DNA from: Streptomyces sp. JH34
GTDB lineage: Bacteria > Actinomycetota > Actinomycetes > Streptomycetales > Streptomycetaceae
Reading direction: 5' to 3'
Assembly: GCF_029428875.1 (NCBI RefSeq)
Contig: NZ_JAJSOO010000001.1
Coordinates: 5,704,001 to 5,768,000, forward strand
DNA: 64,000 nucleotides
The notes beneath the pieces were generated by a model. The model was not told the origin of the DNA. It saw only the letters and a list, made by a program, of their open reading frames with translations, and ran no database searches. The position numbers and the translations under genes were made by a program. This document shows, one piece after another, positions 40,667 to 49,088 of this stretch; the first letter of the stretch is position 1; every line of letters begins with the position of its first letter.

Positions 40667-41569
40667 ATGGACCTCTCCCCGCTGAAGGCGGCCCTCGCAG
40701 ACGTAGTGGCGATCCCGGTGACCCCGTTCGCCGAGGACGGGAGCATCGACGTCCCGGCGCACCGCGCCCTGCTGCGACGGCTGCTGGACGGCGGCGTCCG
40801 CATCGTCACCCCGAACGGCAACACCGGTGAGTTCTACGCGCTCACCCCCGACGAGCGGCGCACCGTCACCGAGCTGACCGTCGAGGAGGCCCGCGGCCGT
40901 GCCACGGTCCTGGTCGGGGTCGGCCACGACGTGCCGACCGCCGTGGCCGCCGCCGAGCACGCCGGGGAGGCCGGGGCCGAGATGGTGATGGTGCACCAGC
41001 CGGTGCACCCCTACGTCTCGCAGGACGGCTGGGTCGACTACCACCGGGCCATCGCCGAGGCCGTCCCCGGGCTCGGCGTCGTCCCCTACGTCCGCAACCC
41101 GCTGCTCGCCGGCGAGCGCCTCGCCGAACTCGCGGACAGCTGCCCCAACGTCATCGGTGTGAAGTACGCCGTCCCGGACGCCGCCCGCTTCGGCGCGTTC
41201 GCCCGGGACGCCGGCCTGGAGAGGTTCGTCTGGGTCGCGGGGCTCGCCGAGCTCTACGCGCCCTCCTACTTCGCCACCGGCGCCACCGGTTTCACCTCCG
41301 GACTCGTCAACGTCGCCCCCGGTGTCTCACTCGCCATGCTGGAGGCCCTGCGCGCCGGCGACTACCTCGCGGCGATGAAGGTCTGGGAGCAGATCCGCCG
41401 CTTCGAGGACCTGCGCGCCGACCGGCAGTCCGCCAACAACGTGACGGTCGTCAAGGAGGCCCTGGCCTCCCTCGGCCTCTGCCGCCGCGACGTACGCGCG
41501 CCGAGCCGGGAGCTCCCCGAGGACCAGCGCGCAGAGGTCGCCGGCCTGGTCGCCGGGTGGTCGATGTGA
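40667..41569 (+). CDS. DHDPS-family aldolase/dehydratase (probable 2-keto-3-deoxy sugar-acid dehydratase)
   Basis: 300 residues from ATG (MDLSPLKAAL) with AAAGG 9 nt upstream. A GTG at 40631 overlapping the GntR stop would add 12 residues and is also possible. Class I aldolase features: VAIPVTPFAEDG, NGNTGEFYALTPDE, VVPYVRNPLL with Tyr141, and Schiff-base Lys166 in NVIGVKYAVPDA. The loop NGNTGEF differs from both DapA (TTGES) and the 37606 enzyme (CCGTGEF). Being coupled to an arabinonate/galactarate-type dehydratase, the likely reaction is on the 2-keto-3-deoxy acid it makes, e.g. L-2-keto-3-deoxyarabonate to 2-oxoglutarate semialdehyde; inference. Confidence 0.8.
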   Translation: MDLSPLKAALADVVAIPVTPFAEDGSIDVPAHRALLRRLLDGGVRIVTPNGNTGEFYALTPDERRTVTELTVEEARGRATVLVGVGHDVPTAVAAAEHAGEAGAEMVMVHQPVHPYVSQDGWVDYHRAIAEAVPGLGVVPYVRNPLLAGERLAELADSCPNVIGVKYAVPDAARFGAFARDAGLERFVWVAGLAELYAPSYFATGATGFTSGLVNVAPGVSLAMLEALRAGDYLAAMKVWEQIRRFEDLRADRQSANNVTVVKEALASLGLCRRDVRAPSRELPEDQRAEVAGLVAGWSM

Positions 41570-43311
41570 CCGGCACCGGAACGCAGGGGCGCCGCGTCGC
41601 TCCCGAGGAGCTGCGCAGCCACCAGTGGTGGGGTACGGACGGCCTCCGCTCGTTCAGCCACCGCGCCCGGACCCGGCAGCTCGGCTACCTCCCCGAGGAA
41701 CACCTGGGCAAGCCGGTCGTCGCGATCCTCAACACCTGGTCCGACATCAACCCCTGCCACGTCCATCTGCGCGAGCGCGCGCAGGCGGTCAAGCGGGGCG
41801 TCTGGCAGGCGGGCGGCTTCCCGCTGGAGTTCCCGGTCTCCACGCTCTCGGAGACCTTCCAGAAGCCGACCCCGATGCTCTACCGCAACATGCTGGCGAT
41901 GGAGACGGAGGAGCTGCTGCGCTCCTACCCCGTCGACGGCGCCGTGCTGCTCGGCGGCTGCGACAAGTCGACGCCCGCGCTCCTGATGGGCGCCGCCTCC
42001 GTCGACCTGCCGACGGTCTTCGTGCCCGCGGGGCCGATGCTGCCGGGCCACTGGCGCGACGAGGTCCTGGGCTCCGGCACGGACATGTGGAAGTACTGGG
42101 ACGACAAGCGGGCCGGGCTGATCGGCGACTGCGAGATGGGCGAGCTGGAGAACGGGCTCGCCCGCTCACCGGGCCACTGCATGACGATGGGCACCGCCTC
42201 GACCCTGACGGCCGCCGCCGAGGCGCTCGGCGTCACGGTGCCGGGAGCCTCCTCCATCCCTGCGGTGGACTCCGGTCACGACCGGATGGCGGCACAGTCC
42301 GGGATCCGGATCGTCGAACTGGTGTGGCAGCAGCTGAAGCTGTCGCAGATCCTCACGGCGGACGCCTACGAGGACGCCGTCGCGACCGTCCTCGCGCTCG
42401 GCGGCTCCACCAACGCCGTCATCCACCTGATCGCGATGGCGGGCCGCTCCGGGGTGACGCTCACCCTGGACGACTTCGACCGCATCGCCCGCACCGTGCC
42501 CGTCCTCGCCAACCTCCGCCCCGGTGGGAAGTACCTGATGGAGGACTTCCACTTCGCCGGCGGGCTGCCCGGATTCCTGGCCCGGCTCACCGACGTGCTC
42601 CACCTCGACCGGCCCACCGTCACGCACGAAACGATGCGCGAACAGCTCGAAGGGGCGCTCGTCCACAACTCCGACGTCATCCGGGAGCGCGACAACCCAC
42701 TGGCTGAGGAGGGCGGTGTCGCGGTCCTGCGCGGCAACCTCTGCCCGGACGGCGCCGTCATCAAGCACATCGCCGCCGAACCGCACCTGCTGCGCCACAC
42801 CGGACCCGCGGTCGTCTTCGACGACTACAAGGAGATGCAGCGCACCATCAACGACCCGGCCCTGGCCCTCACCCCGGACCATGTGCTGGTGCTCCGCAAC
42901 GCCGGCCCCAAGGGCGGCCCCGGCATGCCCGAGTACGGCATGCTGCCGATCCCGGACTACCTGCTGAAGCAGGGCGTACGGGACATGGTCCGGCTCTCCG
43001 ACGCCCGCATGAGCGGCACCAGTTACGGGGCCTGCGTCCTGCACATCGCACCCGAGTCCTTCGTCGGCGGCCCGCTCGCACTGGTCCGCACCGGTGACCT
43101 GATCACGCTGGACGTCGAGGCGCGGCTCCTCCACATCGAGGTGTCCGACGAGGAGCTGGAGCTGCGCAGGGCCGGGTGGACCGAACCGCCCGCCCGCTAC
43201 GGGCGCGGCTACGGGGCGCTCTACCAGGACCAGATCACCCAGGCCGACACCGGCTGCGACTTCACGTTCCTCGCCCGACAGGGAGAGGTGCCCGACCCGT
43301 ACGCGGGCTGA
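41566..43311 (+). CDS. IlvD/Edd family sugar-acid dehydratase (arabinonate/galactarate type)
   Basis: 581 residues from the GTG that overlaps the preceding stop (GTGA); a GTG three codons earlier is also in frame. Fe-S dehydratase removing water from an aldonic or aldaric acid. Cluster cysteines C64 (INPCHVH), C132 (GGCDKSTPAL) and C205 (SPGHCMTM) have spacings 68 and 73, the spacing I recall for the [2Fe-2S] L-arabinonate dehydratases. The catalytic Ser lies in LSDARMSGTSYGACVLH. Context with GH43, a GntR regulator and the 40667 enzyme suggests L-arabinonate, D-xylonate or galactarate as substrate. Confidence 0.88.
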   Translation: MTGTGTQGRRVAPEELRSHQWWGTDGLRSFSHRARTRQLGYLPEEHLGKPVVAILNTWSDINPCHVHLRERAQAVKRGVWQAGGFPLEFPVSTLSETFQKPTPMLYRNMLAMETEELLRSYPVDGAVLLGGCDKSTPALLMGAASVDLPTVFVPAGPMLPGHWRDEVLGSGTDMWKYWDDKRAGLIGDCEMGELENGLARSPGHCMTMGTASTLTAAAEALGVTVPGASSIPAVDSGHDRMAAQSGIRIVELVWQQLKLSQILTADAYEDAVATVLALGGSTNAVIHLIAMAGRSGVTLTLDDFDRIARTVPVLANLRPGGKYLMEDFHFAGGLPGFLARLTDVLHLDRPTVTHETMREQLEGALVHNSDVIRERDNPLAEEGGVAVLRGNLCPDGAVIKHIAAEPHLLRHTGPAVVFDDYKEMQRTINDPALALTPDHVLVLRNAGPKGGPGMPEYGMLPIPDYLLKQGVRDMVRLSDARMSGTSYGACVLHIAPESFVGGPLALVRTGDLITLDVEARLLHIEVSDEELELRRAGWTEPPARYGRGYGALYQDQITQADTGCDFTFLARQGEVPDPYAG

Positions 43312-43365
43312 CCGGGCGAAAAGGATTCAGCGCACCGCCCCGTCCGGAATACCGAACGGCATGCG

Positions 43366-43377
43366 GTAAGCGCTTGC
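43366..43377. promoter_or_regulatory. LacI-type operator core before sugar ABC operon
   Basis: GTAAGCGCTTGC contains the AAGCGCTT core typical of LacI-family operators, 57 bp upstream of the first permease start. No LacI gene lies in the window, so the regulator would act in trans. Its placement in a 120-bp gap marks a probable promoter for 43434-48897. Confidence 0.5.
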
Positions 43378-43433
43378 ACCATGCACCGAAAGAACGGCAC
43401 ATCCAGCACTTTTCCAGAGAACGGAGACGCGTC

Positions 43434-44372
43434 ATGGCCCAATCCGCAGCCGTGGCCACACCGCCCCCCAAGGGCAAGGCCTCCAAGCGCCGCTCGGCCA
43501 CCCCCCGCCGCCTGCCGTATCTGCTGATCGCACCCGCGGGCCTGCTGATGCTGGGCTTCATCGCCTATCCGGTGGTCAGCGTCTTCTACTACAGCCTGCA
43601 GAACTACAACGTCACCAAGCCGTGGCGGAACGGCTTCGCGGGCCTGGACAACTTCACCCGGATCTTCACCGAGGACGAGCAGTTCTGGCCGACGCTCGGC
43701 TTCAGCGCCCAGTGGGTCTTCACCCAGGTCACCCTTCAGCTCGCCCTCGGCCTCGCCCTCGCGCTGATCGTCAACCAGACCTTCATCGGCCGCGGCATAT
43801 CCCGCGCCATGGTCTTCTCGCCCTGGGCTGTCTCCGGTGTGCTGACCAGCACCATCTGGATCCTGCTCTACAACTCCTCGACCGGCTTCAGCCGCTACCT
43901 CGCGGACGCCGGGATCGGTGAGTACGGCACCTCGGTGCTCTCCGACACGGGGACCGTCTTCTGGGCGGCGACCGTCTCCGAACTCTGGCGCGGTGTCCCC
44001 TTCTTCGCGATCCTCATCCTCGCCGACCTGCAGTCCGTCTCCAAGGAGCTGTACGAGGCGGCGTCGGTGGACGGAGCCGGCCGGCTGCGCCAGTTCTTCC
44101 ACATCACACTCCCGCACCTGCGCGACGCGATCATCCTGGCCACCCTGCTGCGCGGGGTCTGGGAGTTCAACAACGTCGACCTGCTGTACACCCTCACAGG
44201 CGGCGGACCCGCGGGCGAGACCACCACCCTCCCGCTCTACGTCGCCAACACAGGCATCGAGGGTCACGACTTCGGATACGCGTCCGCGCTCACCACCGTC
44301 GCCTTCGTGATCCTCCTCTTCTGCTCGATCGTCTATCTGCGCCTGAGCAAGTTCGGAGGCGACAACAAGTGA
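43434..44372 (+). CDS. Sugar ABC transporter permease (MalF/UgpA type)
   Basis: 312 residues from ATG with GGAG upstream. A basic cytoplasmic start (KGKASKRRSATPRR) is followed by six transmembrane helices, beginning LLIAPAGLLMLGFIAYPVV. The EAA loop that contacts the ATPase is EAASVDGAGRLRQFFHITLP. CUT1 family importer subunit for oligosaccharides, here probably pectin- or arabinan/xylan-derived. The next permease overlaps by GTGA. No ATPase gene is present in the island, so the shared ATPase MsiK elsewhere is expected to energise it. Confidence 0.93.
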   Translation: MAQSAAVATPPPKGKASKRRSATPRRLPYLLIAPAGLLMLGFIAYPVVSVFYYSLQNYNVTKPWRNGFAGLDNFTRIFTEDEQFWPTLGFSAQWVFTQVTLQLALGLALALIVNQTFIGRGISRAMVFSPWAVSGVLTSTIWILLYNSSTGFSRYLADAGIGEYGTSVLSDTGTVFWAATVSELWRGVPFFAILILADLQSVSKELYEAASVDGAGRLRQFFHITLPHLRDAIILATLLRGVWEFNNVDLLYTLTGGGPAGETTTLPLYVANTGIEGHDFGYASALTTVAFVILLFCSIVYLRLSKFGGDNK

Positions 44373-45286
44373 CCGCCGCACTCGTGGAGAAGAAGGACGC
44401 CCGTACGCCGGGCCCGTCCCGGGGCAGCGCCGCCCCGCCGCCCTCCTCGCACCGCCGCGCGAAGCGCGAGCGTGCCTTCGACGACGTACCGCGCTGGCAG
44501 ATCTACGTGCCGCTCGGCGTCTACCTGCTCTTCACGCTCATCCCGTTCTACTGGATGTTCCTCTTCGCCGTACGGCCCGCCGGCTCCACCTCGCTGGTGC
44601 CCTGGCCGATGACGGGGGACCACTTCTCCAAGGTCTGGAACGAGCGCAGCTTCGCCCTCTTCTTCCAGAACAGCATGATCGTGGGCGTCGCGACGCTGAT
44701 CGCCACGACCCTGGTCGCGCTAGCCGGCGGCTACGCGCTGGCCCGCTTCGACTTCAAGATCAAGGGCGCCTTCATGCTGGCCCTGCTCTGCTCGCAGTTC
44801 ATCCCGGGCGCCCTGATGCTCGTGCCGCTCTTCGAGATCTTCAAGAACCTCCAGATGATCAACTCCCTGGGGAGCGTCGTCATCGCGGAGACCGTCTTCC
44901 AGCTCCCCCTGTCGATCATCCTGATCAGCGGATTCATCAAGAACGTGCCGGTCTCCCTGGAGGAGGCCGCCTGGGTGGACGGCTGCTCGCGCTTCAAGGC
45001 CTTCTGCGCCGTCGTCCTGCCGCTCCTGCGCCCCGGACTCATCGCGGTCGGCTCGTTCGCCTTCGTCCACAGCTGGAACCACTTCCTGTTCGCGCTGATG
45101 TTCCTCAGCGAACAGGACAAGCAGACGATCCCGGTCGGCCTCAACACCCTGATCGGCGCCGACAGCGTCGACCTGGGGGCACTGGCCGCGGGCGGTGTCA
45201 TCGCCGCCGTACCCGTGGTGATCGTCTTCGCCTTCATCCAGAAGTGGCTCATCACCGGCTTCAGCGCCGGCGCCGTGAAGGGATGA
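44369..45286 (+). CDS. Sugar ABC transporter permease (MalG/UgpE type)
   Basis: 305 residues from GTG overlapping the first permease, with GGAGG upstream. A disordered N-terminal ~45 residues precedes six helices (VPLGVYLLFTLIPFYWMFLF first). The EAA motif is EEAAWVDGCSRFKAFCAVVLP. Conserved ALARFDFKIKGAF and QFIPGALMLVPLFEIF fit CUT1 MalG-like proteins. It is partner of the 43434 permease and, presumably, of the lipoprotein encoded at 49089. Confidence 0.93.
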   Translation: MTAALVEKKDARTPGPSRGSAAPPPSSHRRAKRERAFDDVPRWQIYVPLGVYLLFTLIPFYWMFLFAVRPAGSTSLVPWPMTGDHFSKVWNERSFALFFQNSMIVGVATLIATTLVALAGGYALARFDFKIKGAFMLALLCSQFIPGALMLVPLFEIFKNLQMINSLGSVVIAETVFQLPLSIILISGFIKNVPVSLEEAAWVDGCSRFKAFCAVVLPLLRPGLIAVGSFAFVHSWNHFLFALMFLSEQDKQTIPVGLNTLIGADSVDLGALAAGGVIAAVPVVIVFAFIQKWLITGFSAGAVKG

Positions 45287-45359
45287 CGGACATGACCCGG
45301 AAGCCGAGCCCCCGCGCCGCCGACGCGGCCCGCCGGTCCGGAGCGGGGAGGGCCGGCCG

Positions 45360-46532
45360 ATGAGCGCGACCACCCCCGTACCCGTCGTCCTGGCCGGAGC
45401 CCGCGGCCACGGCCGCTGGCACCTCGCCAACGTCCGGCGACTCCAGCACCAGGGCCTCGTCAGGCTGGCCGGAATCTGTGAACTGAACCCGCTGACCGAC
45501 GCCGAACTGGACCTGTTCGCCGGGGAGATGCCGGAGCAGTCCTCCGACTTCGGAGCCCTCCTCGACTCCACAGGCGCGCGAGCCGCCATCATCTGCACCC
45601 CCATCCCGACGCACACCACGCTGGCCCTGACGGCGGCAGCCCGGGGCGTCCACCTGCTCCTGGAGAAGCCGCCCGCCGCCACCTGGGACGACTACGCCCG
45701 CATGGCGGACGGGGTGCGCGAGGCGGGCGTCGCCTGCCAGGTCGGCTTCCAGTCCTTCGGCTCCCACGCCGTCGCGGCGGTCAGGGACCTCATGGAATCC
45801 GGCGCGATCGGCTCCGTCCGGGGCGTCGGCGCGGCCGGAGCCTGGGTCCGCGACGACGCCTACTTCCGGCGGGCGCCCTGGGCCGGGCGCCGCAGGATGA
45901 ACGGGACCGACGTGGTCGACGGGGTGCTCACCAACCCCCTCGCACACGCCGTGGCCACCGCACTCGAACTCGCCGGCCGGGGAAGGGCCGAGGACGTGCA
46001 GTCCATCGAGACCGAGCTGTTCAGGGCCCACGACATCGAGTCCGACGACACCAGCTGCGTCCGGATCACCACGACCGGCGGTCTGCCGGTCACCGCCGCC
46101 GTCACCCTGTGCGCCGAGGAGGCCGGCGAGCCGTACGTCATCGTCCACGGCGACCGCGGCCGCATCACCTTCTGGTACAAGCAGGACCGGGTCCTCGTCC
46201 AGCGCGCCGGACACGGCCCCGAGGAGGCGGTGCACGGGCGGACCGACCTCCTGGAGAACCTCGTCGACCACCTGGAACACGGCACCGCGCTCCTCGTGCC
46301 ACCGGAGCGCACCGGCGCGTTCATGCGGGTCCTGGAGGCGGTGCGCACGGCCCCCGAGCCGACCGCGCTGCCCCCCACCGCCTGGCACACCAGGCCCGCA
46401 GACCGGGGCGACGGCGTACGCCGCGTCGTGCACGGCATCGACGGGACCGTCGCCACCGCGGCCGACACCCTCACCCTCTTCTCCGAACTAGGCGCCTCCT
46501 GGGCGCGCCCCAGCGAGGTGAGCACACCATGA
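45360..46532 (+). CDS. Gfo/Idh/MocA family oxidoreductase
   Basis: 390 residues from ATG (GGGAGG upstream). N-terminal Rossmann domain: PVVLAGARGHGRWHLANVRR, a slightly unusual G-x-R-G-H-G fingerprint in place of G-x-G-x-x-G. The AIICTPIPTHTTLALTAA strand-helix and the LLEKPPAATW motif follow. The C-terminal alpha/beta domain carries DVVDGVLTNPLAHAVATALEL. NAD(P)-dependent sugar or sugar-acid oxidation/epimerisation is expected. It precedes and overlaps (ATGA) the DUF6807 gene, a pairing I associate with plant-polymer gene clusters. Substrate unknown. Confidence 0.88.
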   Translation: MSATTPVPVVLAGARGHGRWHLANVRRLQHQGLVRLAGICELNPLTDAELDLFAGEMPEQSSDFGALLDSTGARAAIICTPIPTHTTLALTAAARGVHLLLEKPPAATWDDYARMADGVREAGVACQVGFQSFGSHAVAAVRDLMESGAIGSVRGVGAAGAWVRDDAYFRRAPWAGRRRMNGTDVVDGVLTNPLAHAVATALELAGRGRAEDVQSIETELFRAHDIESDDTSCVRITTTGGLPVTAAVTLCAEEAGEPYVIVHGDRGRITFWYKQDRVLVQRAGHGPEEAVHGRTDLLENLVDHLEHGTALLVPPERTGAFMRVLEAVRTAPEPTALPPTAWHTRPADRGDGVRRVVHGIDGTVATAADTLTLFSELGASWARPSEVSTP

Positions 46533-47353
46533 CCACCGCACTCCTCAGCTGCGCCGGACGCCCCGTCGGCCGCTACGGCTACCGGCCCGGGACGGCCGGC
46601 CGGCCCTATCTGCACCCCGTCACCACCCTCGCCGGCACACCCGTCACCGAGGAACGCCCGGCCGACCACCTCCACCACCTGGGCGCCTCCGTCGCGGTGC
46701 CCGACGTCGCCGGACACAACTTCTGGGGCGGGCGCACCTACGTCCGGGACCAGGGCCCCACCGAGCTCGACAACCACGGCACGCAGCGCCACCTCGGCTG
46801 GAAGCTGCGCGACCCGGACGGCTTCGTGGAGGAACTCAGCTGGGAGGCCGACGGCACCGAGCTGCTGCGCGAGCACCGCACCGTCGCCGTCACCGGGCTG
46901 TCCGACCGCGCGTGGGCGCTGGACTTCTCCTTCTCCCTCACCAACCGCGGCCGTACGGACCTGTCCATCGGCAGCCCCGCCACCAACGGCCGCCCCGGTG
47001 CCGGGTACGGCGGTTTCTTCTGGCGCGCACCCAAGGAGGCGGCACCGCCCGCCGTGTTCAGCGGAACGCTCGACGGCGAGGAGGCCGTGCACGGCAGGAC
47101 CGCCGACTGGCTGGCGCTCGCCGGGGACGGCTGGACGCTCGTCTTCGCCGGCGCGACCGACGAGACCCGGCGCGACCCCTGGTTCGTACGGACCACCGAG
47201 TACCCGGGGGTCGGCTCCTCCCTCGCCGCCGAGAGCCGTCTTCCCGTCGCCGCCGGGGCCACCGTCGTGCGCCGGGTCGTCACCGTCGTCGCCGACGGGC
47301 GCCTCGACCGGGACGCCGCCGCGGCCCACGTCCGCAAGGCGGTCGCCGCATGA
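46529..47353 (+). CDS. DUF6807 (PmoA-like) family protein
   Basis: 274 residues from ATG overlapping the oxidoreductase stop. Features: YRPGTAGRPYLHPVTTLAGT, then DHLHHLGASVAVPDVAGHNF with clustered histidines, then FWGGRTYVRD, SPATNGRPGAGYGGFFWRAP and FSGTLDGEEAVHGRTADWLAL-like segments. The family is often labelled methane-oxygenase PmoA in databases but has no link to methane; it recurs beside Gfo/Idh dehydrogenases and glycosidases. No signal peptide. Function unknown; a sugar-modifying role is inferred. Coupled to GH43 by ATGA. Confidence 0.78.
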   Translation: MTTALLSCAGRPVGRYGYRPGTAGRPYLHPVTTLAGTPVTEERPADHLHHLGASVAVPDVAGHNFWGGRTYVRDQGPTELDNHGTQRHLGWKLRDPDGFVEELSWEADGTELLREHRTVAVTGLSDRAWALDFSFSLTNRGRTDLSIGSPATNGRPGAGYGGFFWRAPKEAAPPAVFSGTLDGEEAVHGRTADWLALAGDGWTLVFAGATDETRRDPWFVRTTEYPGVGSSLAAESRLPVAAGATVVRRVVTVVADGRLDRDAAAAHVRKAVAA

Positions 47354-48897
47354 CGGCGCCCTGGCTGGCCGACCTCGGGGACGGCACCTACCGCAACCCG
47401 GTCCTGAACGCCGACTGGTCCGACCCGGACGTGGTCCGCGTCGGGGACGACCACTACCTCACCGCGTCCAGCTTCGGCCGCGCCCCCGGGCTGCCCCTGC
47501 TGCACTCCCGCGACCTCGTCAACTGGACCCTCCTCGGCCACGCCCTCGAACGGCCGGGTCCGGACGCCGACTTCGCGGTGCCCCGCCACGACTGCGGGGT
47601 GTGGGCACCCTCCCTGCGTCATCACGCCGGCCGTTTCTGGATCTTCTGGGGCGACCCCGACCACGGCATCCAGCAGATCAACGCCGAGGACATCCGCGGC
47701 CCCTGGAGCGCGCCGCACCTGGTCAAGGCGGGCAAGGGGCTGATCGACGCCTGCCCCCTGTGGGACGAGGAGACGGGCGAGGCCTATCTGGTGCACGCCT
47801 GGGCCAAGTCCCGCTCCGGCGTCAAGAACCGCCTCACCGGCCACCGGATGAGCCCCGACGGACGCGAGCTGCTCGACGAGGGCACGACCCTCGTCGACGC
47901 CGACACGATCCCGGGCTGGTTCACCCTGGAGGGCCCCAAGCTCTACCGGCACGACGGCTGGTTCTGGATCTTCGCCCCCGCCGGGGGAGTGGAGACCGGC
48001 TGGCAGGGCGCCTTCCGCTCGCGGACGTTCGAAGGTCCCTACGAGGAGCGGGTCGTCCTCGCCCAGGGCAGCACCGACGTCAACGGTCCCCACCAGGGCG
48101 GCTGGGTCCGTACCGCCGCGGGTGAGGACTGGTTCCTGCACTTCCAGGCACGCGGGGCGTACGGCCGTGTGGTGCACCTCCAGCCGATGCGCTGGGAGGG
48201 GGGCTGGCCGGTCATCGGCGACGAGGGCGAGCCCGTCCTGAGGCACCGGCGCCCGGAAGCCCCCGAGCAGCCCGCGGAGGCACCGGCCTCCAGCGACGAC
48301 TTCCCCGGCGGGCGCCACGGCCGGCAGTGGCAGTGGACGGCCAACCCGCGGACCGGCTGGACGGTCGGTCACGCGGGCGACGGGCTCCGCCTCAGCTGCG
48401 TACGGACCGCGTACGCCCACGACCTGCGCGCCCTGCCCAACGTCCTCGTGCAGCGCCTGCCCGCCGAGGAGTTCACCGTCGAGGTGGGCATCACGCTGGA
48501 CACCGCCGAACCGGGGGCCAAGGCCGGCCTCGCCGTGCTCGGTGACGCCTTCTCGTGGATCGGCCTGGAGGCCGGCGCAGACGGTGAGGCCAGGCTCGTG
48601 CACCGGTACGCCGAGTCCGTCGCCGAGCACGAGCGGGACGCCGGACACCCCCGCCCCGCGCCCGGGGCGTCGGTCCGCGTCCGGATCGAGGTCACCCGCG
48701 GCGCCCGCTGCCGCTTCTACGCCGACACCGGCGACGGGACCGGCTTCCGCGCGTCCGGCCAGGTCTTCGCCGCCACCCCGTGGCGCTGGGTCGGCGCGCT
48801 GCTCGGCCTCTTCGCCACCGCCCCGGCCGGCGACGGGCCCTCGGGAACAGCCGGCTTCACCGCTTTCCGCACCACCGGAAGACCTCGCACCGTCTGA
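47350..48897 (+). CDS. GH43 family glycosidase (beta-xylosidase/arabinofuranosidase)
   Basis: 515 residues from ATG overlapping the previous stop. N-terminal five-bladed propeller of GH43: YRNPVLNADWSDPDVVRVGD (general-base Asp in DWSDPD), CGVWAPSLRHHAGRFWIFWG, GLIDACPLWDEETGEAYLVH with the pKa-modulating Asp, and FTLEGPKLYRHDGWFWIFAP with the acid Glu. A C-terminal beta-sandwich (about 310-515; SWIGLEAGADG, ARCRFYADTGDG) follows. No signal peptide is visible, so it probably acts inside the cell on imported xylo- or arabino-oligosaccharides. Confidence 0.9.
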   Translation: MTAPWLADLGDGTYRNPVLNADWSDPDVVRVGDDHYLTASSFGRAPGLPLLHSRDLVNWTLLGHALERPGPDADFAVPRHDCGVWAPSLRHHAGRFWIFWGDPDHGIQQINAEDIRGPWSAPHLVKAGKGLIDACPLWDEETGEAYLVHAWAKSRSGVKNRLTGHRMSPDGRELLDEGTTLVDADTIPGWFTLEGPKLYRHDGWFWIFAPAGGVETGWQGAFRSRTFEGPYEERVVLAQGSTDVNGPHQGGWVRTAAGEDWFLHFQARGAYGRVVHLQPMRWEGGWPVIGDEGEPVLRHRRPEAPEQPAEAPASSDDFPGGRHGRQWQWTANPRTGWTVGHAGDGLRLSCVRTAYAHDLRALPNVLVQRLPAEEFTVEVGITLDTAEPGAKAGLAVLGDAFSWIGLEAGADGEARLVHRYAESVAEHERDAGHPRPAPGASVRVRIEVTRGARCRFYADTGDGTGFRASGQVFAATPWRWVGALLGLFATAPAGDGPSGTAGFTAFRTTGRPRTV

Positions 48898-49088
48898 CCC
48901 CGCACCGCTGTATGGGAGCCGCAATGACGCACCTCCGTACCGAGCGCACCAGAGCGAGAACACCGTCCACGGCCCACTCGCCGCCGTCTTTGTCATGCCC
49001 ACCGCATCGCCGGGCGGCCGGCCCGCACCGCGCACACCACTGACCTCCCCCCACGTTCGCGCACAGATTCCGAGAGAGAAGAGCCGAC

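Noticed and set aside
48912..49043. 43-codon frame from ATG between GH43 and the binding-protein gene
   Set aside because: Arg/His/Pro-rich with no ribosome site and no domain; it looks like non-coding leader.
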